A stretch of 64,000 bases of DNA from Ramlibacter sp. (GCA_019635415.1 JAHBZN010000001.1:1054001-1118000); one strand, 5' to 3'. Positions 1 through 8,574 are shown, counted from the stretch's first letter. The notes: generated by a model from the sequence alone, not told the origin. A program made the numbers and translations.

Positions 1-919
1 CCGGTACGCGCTCCAGCGCGATCAGGCCCACGCGCTTGCGGGCAAGGCCCTCGCCGCGCAGCTGCGCCAGGACCCGCGGGGCGCCCGGGAAGCCGCCTGC
101 ACGCTCACCGCCGTCACGCCGGACCTTCTGCAGGGCCCAGGTCAGCCCCGCCTCCACGGGCGTGGTGTGGGTGTCGATGTCGCTGCCGTAGAGGCACAGA
201 CCCGCTTCCAGGCGCAGGGAGTTGCGCGCACCCAGGCCAATCGGTTTGACTTCGGGCTGGGCCAGGAGCTGCCGCGCCAGGGCTTCGGCGTGGCCGGCCG
301 GCACCGAGATTTCAAAGCCGTCCTCACCGGTGTAGCCGCTGCGGGTGATGAACAGGTCCGCGCCCTCCCAGATGAAATGGCCCCCGGTCATGAAGACCAG
401 CCGGTCCACCCCGGTCAGCAGGCGCGACAGCGCCGTGACCGCCTGGGGGCCCTGCAGCGCCAGCAGGGCCCGGTCAGGCAAAGGCAAGACGGCACAGCGA
501 TTGCCGATCCGGTCCTGGATGTGGGCAATGTCCGTGGCCTTGCAGGCGCCGTTGACGATGACAAAGAGGTCCTCGCCACGGTTCACGAACATCAGGTCGT
601 CGATGATGGTGCCGTCGTCGGTCAGCAGCAGTCCGTAGCGTTGCCGGCACACGCCGTTGTCGTAGCCCAGGCCAATCACATCCACCGGCATGAGCGTCTC
701 CAGCGCCGCGGCGGCGTCCGGCCCCACCAGCTTGAGCTGGCCCATGTGGGACACGTCAAACAGGCCGGCGGCTTGGCGCGTGTGGTGGTGCTCGGCCATC
801 AGGCCCGAGGGGTACTGCACGGGCATGCTGTAGCCGGCAAAGGGCACCATGCGGGCGCCGAGTTCCAGATGCAATGCGTGCAGCGGAGTCTTGAGGAGGG
901 ATTCGGTGGGGGCGGTCAA
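1..919 (-). CDS. gcvT: Aminomethyltransferase, glycine cleavage T protein (3' end beyond window)
   Basis: T protein of the glycine cleavage system: it takes the aminomethyl group from lipoyl-GcvH and passes the one-carbon unit to tetrahydrofolate. Reading the minus strand from 919 gives the family N-terminus (KTPLHALHLELGARMVPFAGY, then SGLMAEHHHTR and DVSHMGQ). About 306 codons are present and the C-terminus runs off the left edge. No in-frame ATG lies near the conserved N-terminus. The best start is TTG at 917-919, with a GGAG about 10 nt upstream. It sits directly below a tandem glycine riboswitch, so expression should follow glycine. gcvH and gcvP probably lie beyond the window. Confidence 0.93.
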   Translation of the reverse strand, partial: MTAPTESLLKTPLHALHLELGARMVPFAGYSMPVQYPSGLMAEHHHTRQAAGLFDVSHMGQLKLVGPDAAAALETLMPVDVIGLGYDNGVCRQRYGLLLTDDGTIIDDLMFVNRGEDLFVIVNGACKATDIAHIQDRIGNRCAVLPLPDRALLALQGPQAVTALSRLLTGVDRLVFMTGGHFIWEGADLFITRSGYTGEDGFEISVPAGHAEALARQLLAQPEVKPIGLGARNSLRLEAGLCLYGSDIDTHTTPVEAGLTWALQKVRRDGGERAGGFPGAPRVLAQLRGEGLARKRVGLIALERVP

Positions 920-980
920 GCGGCGGTCTCCGGGGCAAACGGGCGGATCATGGCTTGCGCCATGGGCTGCCCCTGCTGTC

Positions 981-1163
981 CGCTTTACCTGAGAGATTCA
1001 CGCCAGCGATGTGGCGCTTGCTCCTTCGGTGGACCGCGGTGGCGCGGTCTCTCTCCAGCAAGGAAACACCTCCTGCGAGGTGCTTTGTCAGTCCTTTTGC
1101 CTGAGCGTTCGGGGGGACCCTGCGCCTTCGGCGGCTTCCTGAAGGGAAGCTCTCTCCTGACCG
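981..1163 (-). ncRNA. Tandem glycine riboswitch (two aptamers) upstream of gcvT
   Basis: On the minus strand two glycine-aptamer signatures follow each other. The first begins AGGAGAGAGC near 1160, contains CCGAAGGCGCA, and ends CTCAGGCAAAAGGAC near 1090. The second begins TGGAGAGACCG near 1060, contains CCGAAGGAGCAA, and ends TCTCAGGTAAA near 985. This is the classic cooperative double-aptamer arrangement, normally an ON switch for gcv genes. About 60 nt separate the second aptamer from the gcvT start, enough for an expression platform that controls access to the ribosome-binding site. Confidence 0.93.
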
Positions 1164-1189
1164 GCCGATTCTAACCCGCGGTCGGGGGG

Positions 1190-2467
1190 CTAGCGGGCGT
1201 AGACCAGGTCGCGCAGCGTGAGCGACAGGGAGGGGACGTAGGTGATGACGACCAGGCACGCAAGAATCACCAGCACGAAAGGGATCAGGTGCCCCACGAT
1301 GCGGTCCAGCGACACCTTGGCGACCGTGCAGGCGGCGAACAGGTTCACGCCAAAGGGCGGCGTGATCATGCCCAGCGCCAGATTGACCACCATGATCAGC
1401 CCGAAATGCACCGGGTCGACGCCGAAGTGCTGCGCCACCGGCGCGAGGATGGGCGCCAGCACGATGATGGCGGCGCTGGTCTCGATGAACATGCCGATGA
1501 AGAACAGTGCCGCATTCACGCCCAGCAGGAACAGGGCCGGGCTCTGCAGCACCGCTTCGAGCCAGCGGCCGATGGCATCGGGGACTCCGGCGCGCGTGAT
1601 CAGGAAGGCAAACAGGCCGGCGTTGGCGATGATGAACATGATCACCGCCGACGACAGCACCGACTTGCGCAGGATGGGGTACAGGTCCTTGAAGCCGATT
1701 TCGCGGTAGATCACCACGCCCACGATCAGCGCATAGAACACGGCCACGGCCGAAGCCTCGGTTGGGGTGAACACGCCGCCATAGATGCCGCCCAGGATGA
1801 TGACCGGCATCAGCAGGGCCCAGCCGGCCTGCAGCGTGGCTTGGCCCAGGCCCAGGCGGCCGTCACCGTCGGCCTTGCCCCAGCCCTTCCACTTGCAGTA
1901 GAGGTAGACGAACAGCATGAGTGCGCTGCCGATCAACAAGCCTGGGCCGAAACCCGCGATGAACAGTTCACCAATCGAGACCTCGGCGCTCACGCCGTAC
2001 AGGATGAGCGGGATCGACGGTGGAATGATCACGCCCAGCTCGGCGCTGGTGGCCTGCAGTGCGGCGGCATAGGTCACGGGGTAGCCGTGCTTGACCAGTG
2101 CGGGAATCAGGATCGCGCCGATCGCGAAGGTGGTGGCCACCGAGGAGCCCGAGACCGCCGCGAAGATCATGCAGGTCAGCACGCAGGTCATGGGCAGCCC
2201 GCCCTGCACGCCACCCACCACGCTCTTGGCAAATTCCACCAGCCGGCGGGAGATGCCGCCCGTCTCCATGAGATTGCCGGCCAGGATGAAGAACGGGATG
2301 GCCGCCAGCGGAAACTTGTTGATGGAGTTGAACATCTCCTTGACGGAGATCAGCATGTGGGCGTGGGCGACCTGGATGCCCAGCACCGCTGACAGCCCGA
2401 TGGACACGGCCACCGACACGGTGAGCGCGAAGCACAGCACCATGGTGGAAATCATCACGGTGGTCAT
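1190..2467 (-). CDS. dctM: TRAP transporter large permease (DctM type)
   Basis: Large membrane subunit of a tripartite ATP-independent periplasmic transporter, which moves organic acids using the ion gradient. The 425-residue protein is hydrophobic throughout, about 11-12 segments. It carries typical DctM sequence: FPLAAIPFFILAGNLMETGGIS near the N-terminus, VSGSSVATTFAIGAILIPAL, and a C-terminal GMITPPFGVNLF. It lies 34 nt downstream of the small subunit and below the binding protein, in the usual dctP-dctQ-dctM order. The substrate cannot be read from the sequence. Confidence 0.92.
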   Translation of the reverse strand: MTTVMISTMVLCFALTVSVAVSIGLSAVLGIQVAHAHMLISVKEMFNSINKFPLAAIPFFILAGNLMETGGISRRLVEFAKSVVGGVQGGLPMTCVLTCMIFAAVSGSSVATTFAIGAILIPALVKHGYPVTYAAALQATSAELGVIIPPSIPLILYGVSAEVSIGELFIAGFGPGLLIGSALMLFVYLYCKWKGWGKADGDGRLGLGQATLQAGWALLMPVIILGGIYGGVFTPTEASAVAVFYALIVGVVIYREIGFKDLYPILRKSVLSSAVIMFIIANAGLFAFLITRAGVPDAIGRWLEAVLQSPALFLLGVNAALFFIGMFIETSAAIIVLAPILAPVAQHFGVDPVHFGLIMVVNLALGMITPPFGVNLFAACTVAKVSLDRIVGHLIPFVLVILACLVVITYVPSLSLTLRDLVYAR

Positions 2468-2501
2468 GCCGTCCTCCTCATGGGGTATTGCCGCGAAGCG
2501 T

Positions 2502-2996
2502 TCATTGGGCGGTCTCCAGCTCGAGCCGCTGCGGATCTAGCAGGTTGCCCACGATGCCCAGCGCACTGAACACCGCACCGACGGGCATGGCCAGGTAGGC
2601 CCAGAACATCGAAACGCTCTCGAGTCCGATCATGGTCTGCACCCGGCCGCGCACGGCATAGTCCCAGCCCCACCAGAAGATGACGCCGATCAGCGCCAGC
2701 GCGGCCACACAGACCACACCGTCCAGCACCCGGCGGAAGCGGGGAGGGCTCCAGCGGTACAGCACATCCACGCTGACCATGGCTCCCTGGCGAAAGGCGG
2801 TGGGAACACCCATGAACACCATCCAGATCAGGCTGAAGCGGATGAGCACCTCTGTCCATTCGGCAGGCTGTTCCAGCACGAACCGCATGATGATCTGAAA
2901 CATGCCCAGTCCCGCCGAGAGCACCAGCATGGCGCAGGCCGCCAGCATGGTGAGCAGGGTGGTGGTGTGTTCCAGCCGCAAAAAGGCCTGTTTCAT
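2502..2996 (-). CDS. dctQ: TRAP transporter small permease (DctQ type)
   Basis: Small four-helix membrane subunit of the TRAP transporter, 164 residues. Four hydrophobic segments are visible. The W-x-E-V-x-x-R motif (AEWTEVLIRFSLIWMVFMG) and the VDVLYRW segment are typical of DctQ. It is separated from dctP by 90 nt containing a hairpin-forming repeat element. That may make the permease pair less expressed than the binding protein. Confidence 0.9.
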   Translation of the reverse strand: MKQAFLRLEHTTTLLTMLAACAMLVLSAGLGMFQIIMRFVLEQPAEWTEVLIRFSLIWMVFMGVPTAFRQGAMVSVDVLYRWSPPRFRRVLDGVVCVAALALIGVIFWWGWDYAVRGRVQTMIGLESVSMFWAYLAMPVGAVFSALGIVGNLLDPQRLELETAQ

Positions 2997-3026
2997 GGCG
3001 TGGCTCCGGTTGACTCCGCAACTTTA

Positions 3027-3084
3027 GATGAAAAACGCCCGCAGCCCTCGAGCTGCGGGCGTTGCCCGCTATCAAAAAGCTAGC
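3027..3084 (-). repeat. Palindromic element copy R1, between dctP and dctQ
   Basis: Member of the 58-nt family. On the minus strand it reads: 17-nt hairpin (GCTAGCTTTTTGATAGC, 3084-3068), 15-nt spacer, 16-nt core, tail GTTTTTCATC. This copy also has a perfect 11-bp second stem (3034-3044 with 3053-3063) followed by a run of T in the direction of dctP transcription. It can therefore act as an intrinsic terminator or attenuator, or as a 3' stabiliser of the dctP message. Confidence 0.8.
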
Positions 3085-3086
3085 AA

Positions 3087-4058
3087 TTACTTGTAGTTGC
3101 GGATGCGGTCGAGGTTGGCCTTGCCGAACTGCTTCTCGAACTCGGCGTTGACCGGGGCCAGCGCGGCCACGAACTTGGCCTTGTCGAGGTTGTCGATCAC
3201 GGTCATGCCCTTGGAGCGCAGGTCAGCCACGCCCTTGGCGTCGTCTTCGTCGACACGGGCCCGGTTGGCCTTGGCGCCTTCCTTGGCGGCGTCGATGAAG
3301 GCCTGCTTGTCAGCGGCGCTGAGCTTGTCGAATTCGGCCTTGTTCATCAGGAAGATGCAGGGCGAATAGACGTGGCCGGTCAGCGACAGGTGCTTCTGCA
3401 CCTGGTCAAACTTGGCGGCGATGATCACCGACAGAGGGTTCTCCTGGCCGTCCACGGTGCCTTGTTGCAGCGCGGTGAACACCTCCGGGAAGGCCATGGG
3501 CGTGGTCACGATGCCGAAGCCCTTGTAGGCCGCGATGTGAACCGGGTTCTCCATGGTGCGCATCTTCAGGCCCTTGAGGTCTTCGGGGGCCTTGACGTCG
3601 CGCTTGCTGTTGGTCATGTGGCGAAAGCCGTTCTCGGCCCAGGCCAGCGCCTTGAAGCCCTTGGCGTCGAACTTGGCCAGCAGTTCCTGGCCGATCGGGC
3701 CGTCCAGCACGGCACGGGCATGCGCCTTGTCCCGGAACAGGAACGGCACGTCCAGGATCTTGGTCTCGGGCACGAAATTCGGCACCGGACCGGTGGAGCT
3801 GAAAGCCAGGGCCTGCGTGCCCAACTGCACGGCCTCGATCGACTCGCGTTCGCCGCCCAGCGAGCCGCTGTAGAAGGTCTGGATCTTGTAGCGGCCGCTG
3901 GTGCGCTTTTCGACTTCCTTGGCAAAGGTGTCGATGGCCACGCCCTGGTGGGAGTTCTGAGCCACCGAAATGCTGATGCGCATGGTGGTCTGGGCTGCCG
4001 CGCTGGCCACGAAGCCGGCGGCAAGCGTGAGGGCGAGAACCAGTCTGGAAATTTTCAT
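3087..4058 (-). CDS. dctP: TRAP transporter periplasmic substrate-binding protein (DctP type)
   Basis: Periplasmic receptor of the TRAP system, 323 residues. The start at 4058 is preceded by GGAGACA and gives a clean signal peptide (residues 1-22, hydrophobic core then ASAAAQ). Family sequence includes GTQALAFSSTGPVPNF, the ENPVHIAAYKGFG segment around the ligand arginine region, and ALQQGTVDGQENPLSVI. An upstream in-frame ATG at 4127 would remove the signal peptide from the N-terminus and is rejected. First gene of dctPQM; a GntR-type operator lies about 60 nt upstream. Confidence 0.93.
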   Translation of the reverse strand: MKISRLVLALTLAAGFVASAAAQTTMRISISVAQNSHQGVAIDTFAKEVEKRTSGRYKIQTFYSGSLGGERESIEAVQLGTQALAFSSTGPVPNFVPETKILDVPFLFRDKAHARAVLDGPIGQELLAKFDAKGFKALAWAENGFRHMTNSKRDVKAPEDLKGLKMRTMENPVHIAAYKGFGIVTTPMAFPEVFTALQQGTVDGQENPLSVIIAAKFDQVQKHLSLTGHVYSPCIFLMNKAEFDKLSAADKQAFIDAAKEGAKANRARVDEDDAKGVADLRSKGMTVIDNLDKAKFVAALAPVNAEFEKQFGKANLDRIRNYK

Positions 4059-4118
4059 TGAGATGTCTCCGGGTGTGTTGTTGAATCCGCGAGCCCGGAT
4101 TCTGCCAGATCGGCGAAA

Positions 4119-4133
4119 AGTTGTCATACAACT
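4119..4133. promoter_or_regulatory. Candidate FCD/GntR-type operator upstream of dctP
   Basis: A perfect inverted repeat, AGTTGT-CAT-ACAACT, contains TTGTCATACAA. That fits the TNGTNNNACNA consensus of FadR/FCD GntR regulators, which often control TRAP and organic-acid uptake operons. No GntR gene is in the window. Position is right for a repressor site over the dctP promoter. Confidence 0.5.
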
Positions 4134-4165
4134 TTCGGGCTACGCCCTTGTCGGGGGACGAAGGC

Positions 4166-5476
4166 TCAGCGCGCGCGCAGCTTGAGCAGGCGTTCGCGGG
4201 CCATGCCCAGATGCTCGCGCAGGGTGTACCAGCGGTCGGCAAAGCGGTCGGGCAGGTCGAGCGAGGCGACTTCCTGCTCCATGGTGTCGAGCTTGGTCAG
4301 CACATCGCGCAGCGCCATGGGGCTGTCGGTGGCCATGCGCGCCATGTCGTTCTCCAGAAACTTGAGTTCACCGTAGTAGTGCGAGAGCACGGCGTTCACG
4401 CGCAGGCTGAACAGCTGAGGGATCCACAACAGCGCCGCGCCGGTGATCAGCAGCACGGGCAAGACCACGTACAGCAGCAGTTCCGCGAGCTGCGCCCACC
4501 AGTAGGGCAGCGCCGCCTCCAGCCAGGGCTGGTAGCCGTGGGCGTAGCGCTGCGCCTGCGGCGACAGCGGGAAATCGCTGTCGCTGAAGTCCGGGTACTC
4601 GGACTGGCGCTGCAGGAAGGTCGGGCTGGCGTGGATCACGGTGGCGGCGTCCAGCAGCGCCCGCTGCAGGGCCGGGTGCAGGGTGTCGCGCACGAGCAGG
4701 TGGGTGCCGGTGTACAGCAGGGTCAAGTCCCGCGGGGGCACGTCGCCGCGCAGCTCGATGGTGCCCTGCGGCAGCACGAAGGCCCGCAGCTTGGGTTCGC
4801 GCGCGGCCAGGGCGTTGGCCCGTTCCACCCCGAGCATGAAGATGCCGGGGGAGCGCGTGAGCAAGCGCACGGCCGGGGCGTCGCTGCTGCCCAGCAGGAT
4901 CATGGCGTCGATGCGGCCCTCGATGAGTTCATTGGCCGTGCCCATCGGGCCACGGTCCTGTTCCCAGGTGACGTCGCTCTCGCGCACCTGGGCCTGGGCC
5001 AGCAGCAGGTTGGCGATCTGGCGCACCGCGCCGCGCGGCGCACCGGCCGCCACGCGCATGCCACGCAGCTGGGCCACGCTGGTGATGCCTGCTCCGTGTG
5101 TGAAGATCCAGAGGGGTTGCTTCCCGATCACGGCCAGTGCCTGCACGGCGGCTTCCGGGCCGCGATCGGACAGCAGGCCATGGGCAAAGCCTGCCTGGAC
5201 CCCATTGCCCGCCATGGCAAGCCGCTGCAGCGGCCCGGGGGTTCCCTCGGGGCTGTAGACCACATCCACGGTGATGCCGCGACGCCCCAGCTCGTCACGG
5301 TAGCGCTCGGCCAGCCTGGCATGGCTGCCCAGCGGTTCGCCCGCGGCCAGCGACAGCGTCGTGGGCGGCAGCGGAAACCACCAGCGCGACGCCATCACCA
5401 CCACCAGCGCGGCGAAGGCCAGCACCGGAACATAGAACAGGCCCCAGCGGCGCCGGTACCAGAGCATGACCCTCAT
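4166..5476 (-). CDS. Membrane-anchored TAXI-family solute-binding protein (second copy)
   Basis: 436-residue paralogue of the adjacent upstream gene. Order: short basic N-terminus, one membrane segment (FYVPVLAFAALVVVMA), a TAXI-type periplasmic binding domain of about 300 residues (LSLAAGEPLGSH, GKQPLWIFTHG, LTLLYTGTHLLVRD, LHPALQRALLDA), a second membrane segment (LLLYVVLPVLLITGAALLW) and a 75-residue charged tail (LSHYYGELKFLENDMAR ... RWYTLREHLGMAR). The start overlaps the upstream stop as ATGA (5473-5476), so the two are translationally coupled. No TAXI permease is next to it. The layout suggests a sensor or tethered receptor rather than a free binding protein. Confidence 0.8.
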   Translation of the reverse strand: MRVMLWYRRRWGLFYVPVLAFAALVVVMASRWWFPLPPTTLSLAAGEPLGSHARLAERYRDELGRRGITVDVVYSPEGTPGPLQRLAMAGNGVQAGFAHGLLSDRGPEAAVQALAVIGKQPLWIFTHGAGITSVAQLRGMRVAAGAPRGAVRQIANLLLAQAQVRESDVTWEQDRGPMGTANELIEGRIDAMILLGSSDAPAVRLLTRSPGIFMLGVERANALAAREPKLRAFVLPQGTIELRGDVPPRDLTLLYTGTHLLVRDTLHPALQRALLDAATVIHASPTFLQRQSEYPDFSDSDFPLSPQAQRYAHGYQPWLEAALPYWWAQLAELLLYVVLPVLLITGAALLWIPQLFSLRVNAVLSHYYGELKFLENDMARMATDSPMALRDVLTKLDTMEQEVASLDLPDRFADRWYTLREHLGMARERLLKLRAR

Positions 5477-6786
5477 CGGCCCCGCCTTCGGAACAGGCCC
5501 ATCCGGACGAAGTCGATGTGCTGGCGCAGCGTGTACCAGCGCGGCATCAGGTACGCCGGCGTGACAAAGGCTTCCATGCGCCGTTCGATGCTGTTGAGCC
5601 GGTCCAGGTACTTGGTCAGGTCCAGGCCGGTGAGGTGATCGCGGGTGAGGTCGTTCTCGATGTACTTGAGCTCGCCGTACCAGCGCGTCACGCGGCTTTC
5701 GAGTAGCCAGCGCAGGTAAGCGGGCAACATGCGCGCCAGCCAGTAGGCCAGCAAGGCTACGGGCAGGCAGATGACAAGGAGGCGCGTGACCACCTGGGCC
5801 CACCAGAAAGGCAGCCGGTCTTCCAGCCAGGGCAGACCGTGGATCAGCGTGCGCCGGGCTTCGTCAGAGGCGGGAAACTCCACCCGCTTGAGCGACGGAA
5901 ACTCGCCGGGGTGGTGAAACACCCCGCCGCGTGCATGGACCTGACCGGCAACATGGGTGGCCAGCCGTTGCAGGGCGGGGTGCAGGTCTGCGCGGGCCAC
6001 CAGGCTGGCCGAGCTGGTGAGAACGGTGGCGTCCCGGGCCGGCAGACGGTTGCCGTCCAGGGCGCCCTGAGCCAGCAGCCGGGTCTGCAGGTAGGGCAGC
6101 CGCTCGGTGATGGCCGCCGTGCGCCGCAATTGCACGAGGTGAACGGAGGGGGCGAGCAGCAGTGATTTGACCACCTGGGACTCCGGGGCTGACACCATGA
6201 GCATCACGTCCAGCGTGCCCTGCCGCAATGCGTCGACCGCGGCCGCCCCTGCGAGTTCTGAATCGTTGACGTCGCGTGGCTGCAGGCGCACCTGGTCGAG
6301 CAGGGCGAGCCCCAGTTGCCGGGTCCCGCTGCCTGCCGGACCCAGCGAAACGCGTAGCCCCTGCAACTGCTGCAGCGAATCGACATAGGCCAGCCGCGAG
6401 AAGATCCACAGGGGCTCAATGTCCACCCGGGCCAGGGTGAGCAAGCGTGCGCCCCCATCGTGCTCTGCGGGCGGGTAGCCCACGCCGCCTTGCATGAAAG
6501 CCAGGTCCGCCTGAGGCTGTGCCGTGCCGCGAAGCCGCTGCAGGTTCTGCAGCGAGCCCTCGGATTCGAGGACCTTGAGCGTGATCCCCTGTTGGGCAAA
6601 CAGCTCGGCATAGCGTCTGGCATAGGCGTGGTACACACCATCAGCGCGGCCGGCCGACAGGGAGATTTCAGATGGAGGCAGCGGCAGCCAGGCAGTCCAG
6701 AGCCAAGCCATGACAGCGACCGCCGCCACGGCGATCGGCAGTTTGATCAGAACCCATTTGCGCTGATAGAGCCGCGCTGCCGCCAA
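5473..6786 (-). CDS. Membrane-anchored TAXI-family solute-binding protein (first copy)
   Basis: 437 residues with the same architecture as its downstream paralogue: N-terminal membrane anchor (LIKLPIAVAAVAVMAWLW), TAXI binding domain (ISLSAGRADGVYHAYARRYAELF, IEPLWIFSR, LHPALQRLATHV, FPSLKRVEFPASDEA), membrane segment (LLVICLPVALLAYWLA) and a cytosolic tail containing RWYGELKYIENDL and RWYTLRQHIDFVRMGL. The tail motifs R/H-x-YGELK-x-x-END and RWYTLR-x-H are shared by both copies. Translation of the second copy begins inside this stop codon. Ligand unknown. Confidence 0.8.
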   Translation of the reverse strand: MAAARLYQRKWVLIKLPIAVAAVAVMAWLWTAWLPLPPSEISLSAGRADGVYHAYARRYAELFAQQGITLKVLESEGSLQNLQRLRGTAQPQADLAFMQGGVGYPPAEHDGGARLLTLARVDIEPLWIFSRLAYVDSLQQLQGLRVSLGPAGSGTRQLGLALLDQVRLQPRDVNDSELAGAAAVDALRQGTLDVMLMVSAPESQVVKSLLLAPSVHLVQLRRTAAITERLPYLQTRLLAQGALDGNRLPARDATVLTSSASLVARADLHPALQRLATHVAGQVHARGGVFHHPGEFPSLKRVEFPASDEARRTLIHGLPWLEDRLPFWWAQVVTRLLVICLPVALLAYWLARMLPAYLRWLLESRVTRWYGELKYIENDLTRDHLTGLDLTKYLDRLNSIERRMEAFVTPAYLMPRWYTLRQHIDFVRMGLFRRRGR

Positions 6787-6838
6787 GCAAGCCTCCCTGG
6801 GATCATTGGCCCGGAAGCCTTTTATAGCGCAAAGCGAT

Positions 6839-6873
6839 GGCAGGCGGTAGAACCCATGGGGCCACCGCCTGCC
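6839..6873 (-). terminator. Hairpin downstream of the ETF-QO gene
   Basis: A 10-bp perfect inverted repeat, GGCAGGCGGT (6839-6848) with ACCGCCTGCC (6864-6873), lies 10 nt past the stop of the ETF-QO gene on the minus strand. No clear U-run follows, so it may be a weak terminator or a 3' stabilising hairpin. Confidence 0.45.
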
Positions 6874-6882
6874 CTGCCGGCC

Positions 6883-8574
6883 TTACATGCCGACGTAGTT
6901 GGGGCCGCCGCCGCCCTCCGGGGTGACCCAGACGATGTTCTGGGTCGGGTCCTTGATGTCGCAGGTCTTGCAGTGCACGCAATTCTGGGCGTTGATCTGT
7001 AATCGATCGGTGTTGTCCTCGTTCTTGACGAATTCGTAGACACCCGCAGGGCAGTAGCGCGCTTCCGGCCCGGCGTAACGTGCGAGGTTGACGTTCACGG
7101 GCACGGCTGCGTCCTTGAGCGTCAGGTGTGCCGGCTGGTTCTCCTCGTGGTTGGTGTTGCTGATGAACACCGACGAGAGACGGTCGAAGGTGAGCTTGCC
7201 ATCCGGCTTGGGGTAGGCAATGGGCTGGCACTCGGCCGCGGGCTTGAGGTAGGCGTGGTCGGGTTTGTCGCGCCGCAGCGTCCACGGAATGTGGCCGCGC
7301 AGCACGAACTGCTCGAAGCCGTTCATCAGGGTGGCGATGGTCAGGCCATGGCGGAACCAGTTCTTGAAATTGCGGTCCTTGTTGAGCTCCGCGTGCAGCC
7401 AGCTTTTCTCGAAGGCCGCGGGGTAGGCGGCCAGCTCGTCGTGTTGGCGGCCTGCGATCACGGCGTCATAGGCCGCCTCGGCGGCCAGCATGCCGGACTT
7501 GATGGCGGCGTGGCTGCCCTTGATGCGGCCCACGTTCAGATAGCCCGCGTTGCAGCCCACCAGTGCGCCACCCGGGAACACGGTTTTGGGCAGGGCGTTG
7601 ATGCCACTGGCGTTGATGGCCCGTGCGCCATAGGACAGCCGCTTGGCCGTGACCTCGCCCTGGTCGTTTTCGAAGTAGTAGCGGATCCGCGGATGTGTCT
7701 TCCAGCGCTGGAATTCCTCGAAGGGGCTGAGGTAGGGATTGCTGTAACCCAGGCCGACCACGAAGCCTAGCGCCACCTTGTTGTCGTCCAGGTGGTAGAG
7801 GAAGGCGCCCCCGTAGGTGTCGGGGTCCATGGGCCACCCCGCGGTGTGCATCACGAAACCCGGGGTGTGGCGGCTCGGGTCGATCTCCCACAGCTCCTTG
7901 ATGCCGATGCCGAAGCTTTGTGGGTCACGGCCTTCATCGAGCTTGAACCGGGCGATCAGCTGGCGGCCCAGGTGGCCGCGGGCGCCTTCTGCGAAGACGG
8001 TGTATTTGGCATGCAGCTCCATGCCGAGCTGGAAATTCTCGGTGGGCTCGCCATCCTTGCCGACACCCATGTTGCCGGTGGCCACGCCCTTGACCGAGCC
8101 GTCATCGTTGTACAGCACTTCAGCGGCAGCGAAGCCCGGGAAGATTTCCACGCCCAGGGCCTCGGCCTGTTCTCCCAGCCACTTGGTGACATTGCCCAGG
8201 CTCACGATGTAGTTGCCGTGGTTGTGCGCAAAGGGCGGGAGCAGCGGGTTGGGCACGCGAAAGCCCGACTTTTCGCCCAGGAAGACGTAGGCGTCATCGG
8301 TCACAGGCTGGTTCAGCGGTGCGCCGCGCTCCTTCCAGTCGGGGATCAGTTCGGTCAGTGCCCGCGGATCCATGATGGCGCCCGACAGGATGTGGGCTCC
8401 GGGCTCGGAGCCCTTTTCCAGGACCACCACGGAAATATCGGTGCCTTTTTCGGCAGCCAGCTGCTTGAGGCGGATCGCGGTGGACAGGCCGCCCGGGCCG
8501 CCGCCGACCACCACCACGTCGTACTCCATGGCTTCTCGGGGGCCGAACTGTGCCAGTATCTCGTCGTGGGTCAT
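6883..8574 (-). CDS. Electron transfer flavoprotein-ubiquinone oxidoreductase
   Basis: Passes electrons from electron transfer flavoprotein (fed by acyl-CoA and related dehydrogenases) to the quinone pool at the inner membrane. 563 residues, normal for the family. The N-terminal FAD-binding motif (VVVGGGPGGLSTAIRL) is present, as are HILSGAIMDPRAL and GCNAGYLNVGRIKGSHAAIKSG. The C-terminal 4Fe-4S ferredoxin-like module has cysteines in CPAGVYE and CVHCKTCDIKDP. It is divergent from a short-chain dehydrogenase and a thioesterase, a context suggesting fatty or branched acyl oxidation. Confidence 0.95.
   Translation of the reverse strand: MTHDEILAQFGPREAMEYDVVVVGGGPGGLSTAIRLKQLAAEKGTDISVVVLEKGSEPGAHILSGAIMDPRALTELIPDWKERGAPLNQPVTDDAYVFLGEKSGFRVPNPLLPPFAHNHGNYIVSLGNVTKWLGEQAEALGVEIFPGFAAAEVLYNDDGSVKGVATGNMGVGKDGEPTENFQLGMELHAKYTVFAEGARGHLGRQLIARFKLDEGRDPQSFGIGIKELWEIDPSRHTPGFVMHTAGWPMDPDTYGGAFLYHLDDNKVALGFVVGLGYSNPYLSPFEEFQRWKTHPRIRYYFENDQGEVTAKRLSYGARAINASGINALPKTVFPGGALVGCNAGYLNVGRIKGSHAAIKSGMLAAEAAYDAVIAGRQHDELAAYPAAFEKSWLHAELNKDRNFKNWFRHGLTIATLMNGFEQFVLRGHIPWTLRRDKPDHAYLKPAAECQPIAYPKPDGKLTFDRLSSVFISNTNHEENQPAHLTLKDAAVPVNVNLARYAGPEARYCPAGVYEFVKNEDNTDRLQINAQNCVHCKTCDIKDPTQNIVWVTPEGGGGPNYVGM

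Noticed and set aside
4121..5638. 505-residue plus-strand ORF opposite the TAXI genes
   Set aside because: Gln/Gly/His-rich shadow. The minus-strand frames carry membrane anchors and TAXI motifs.
6800..6880. Possible eighth palindromic element copy near TTTTATAGC upstream of the TAXI genes
   Set aside because: The 17-nt window ending AGC starts CGGA, not GCT, and the 15/16-nt blocks do not align. The hairpin there belongs to the ETF-QO terminator.
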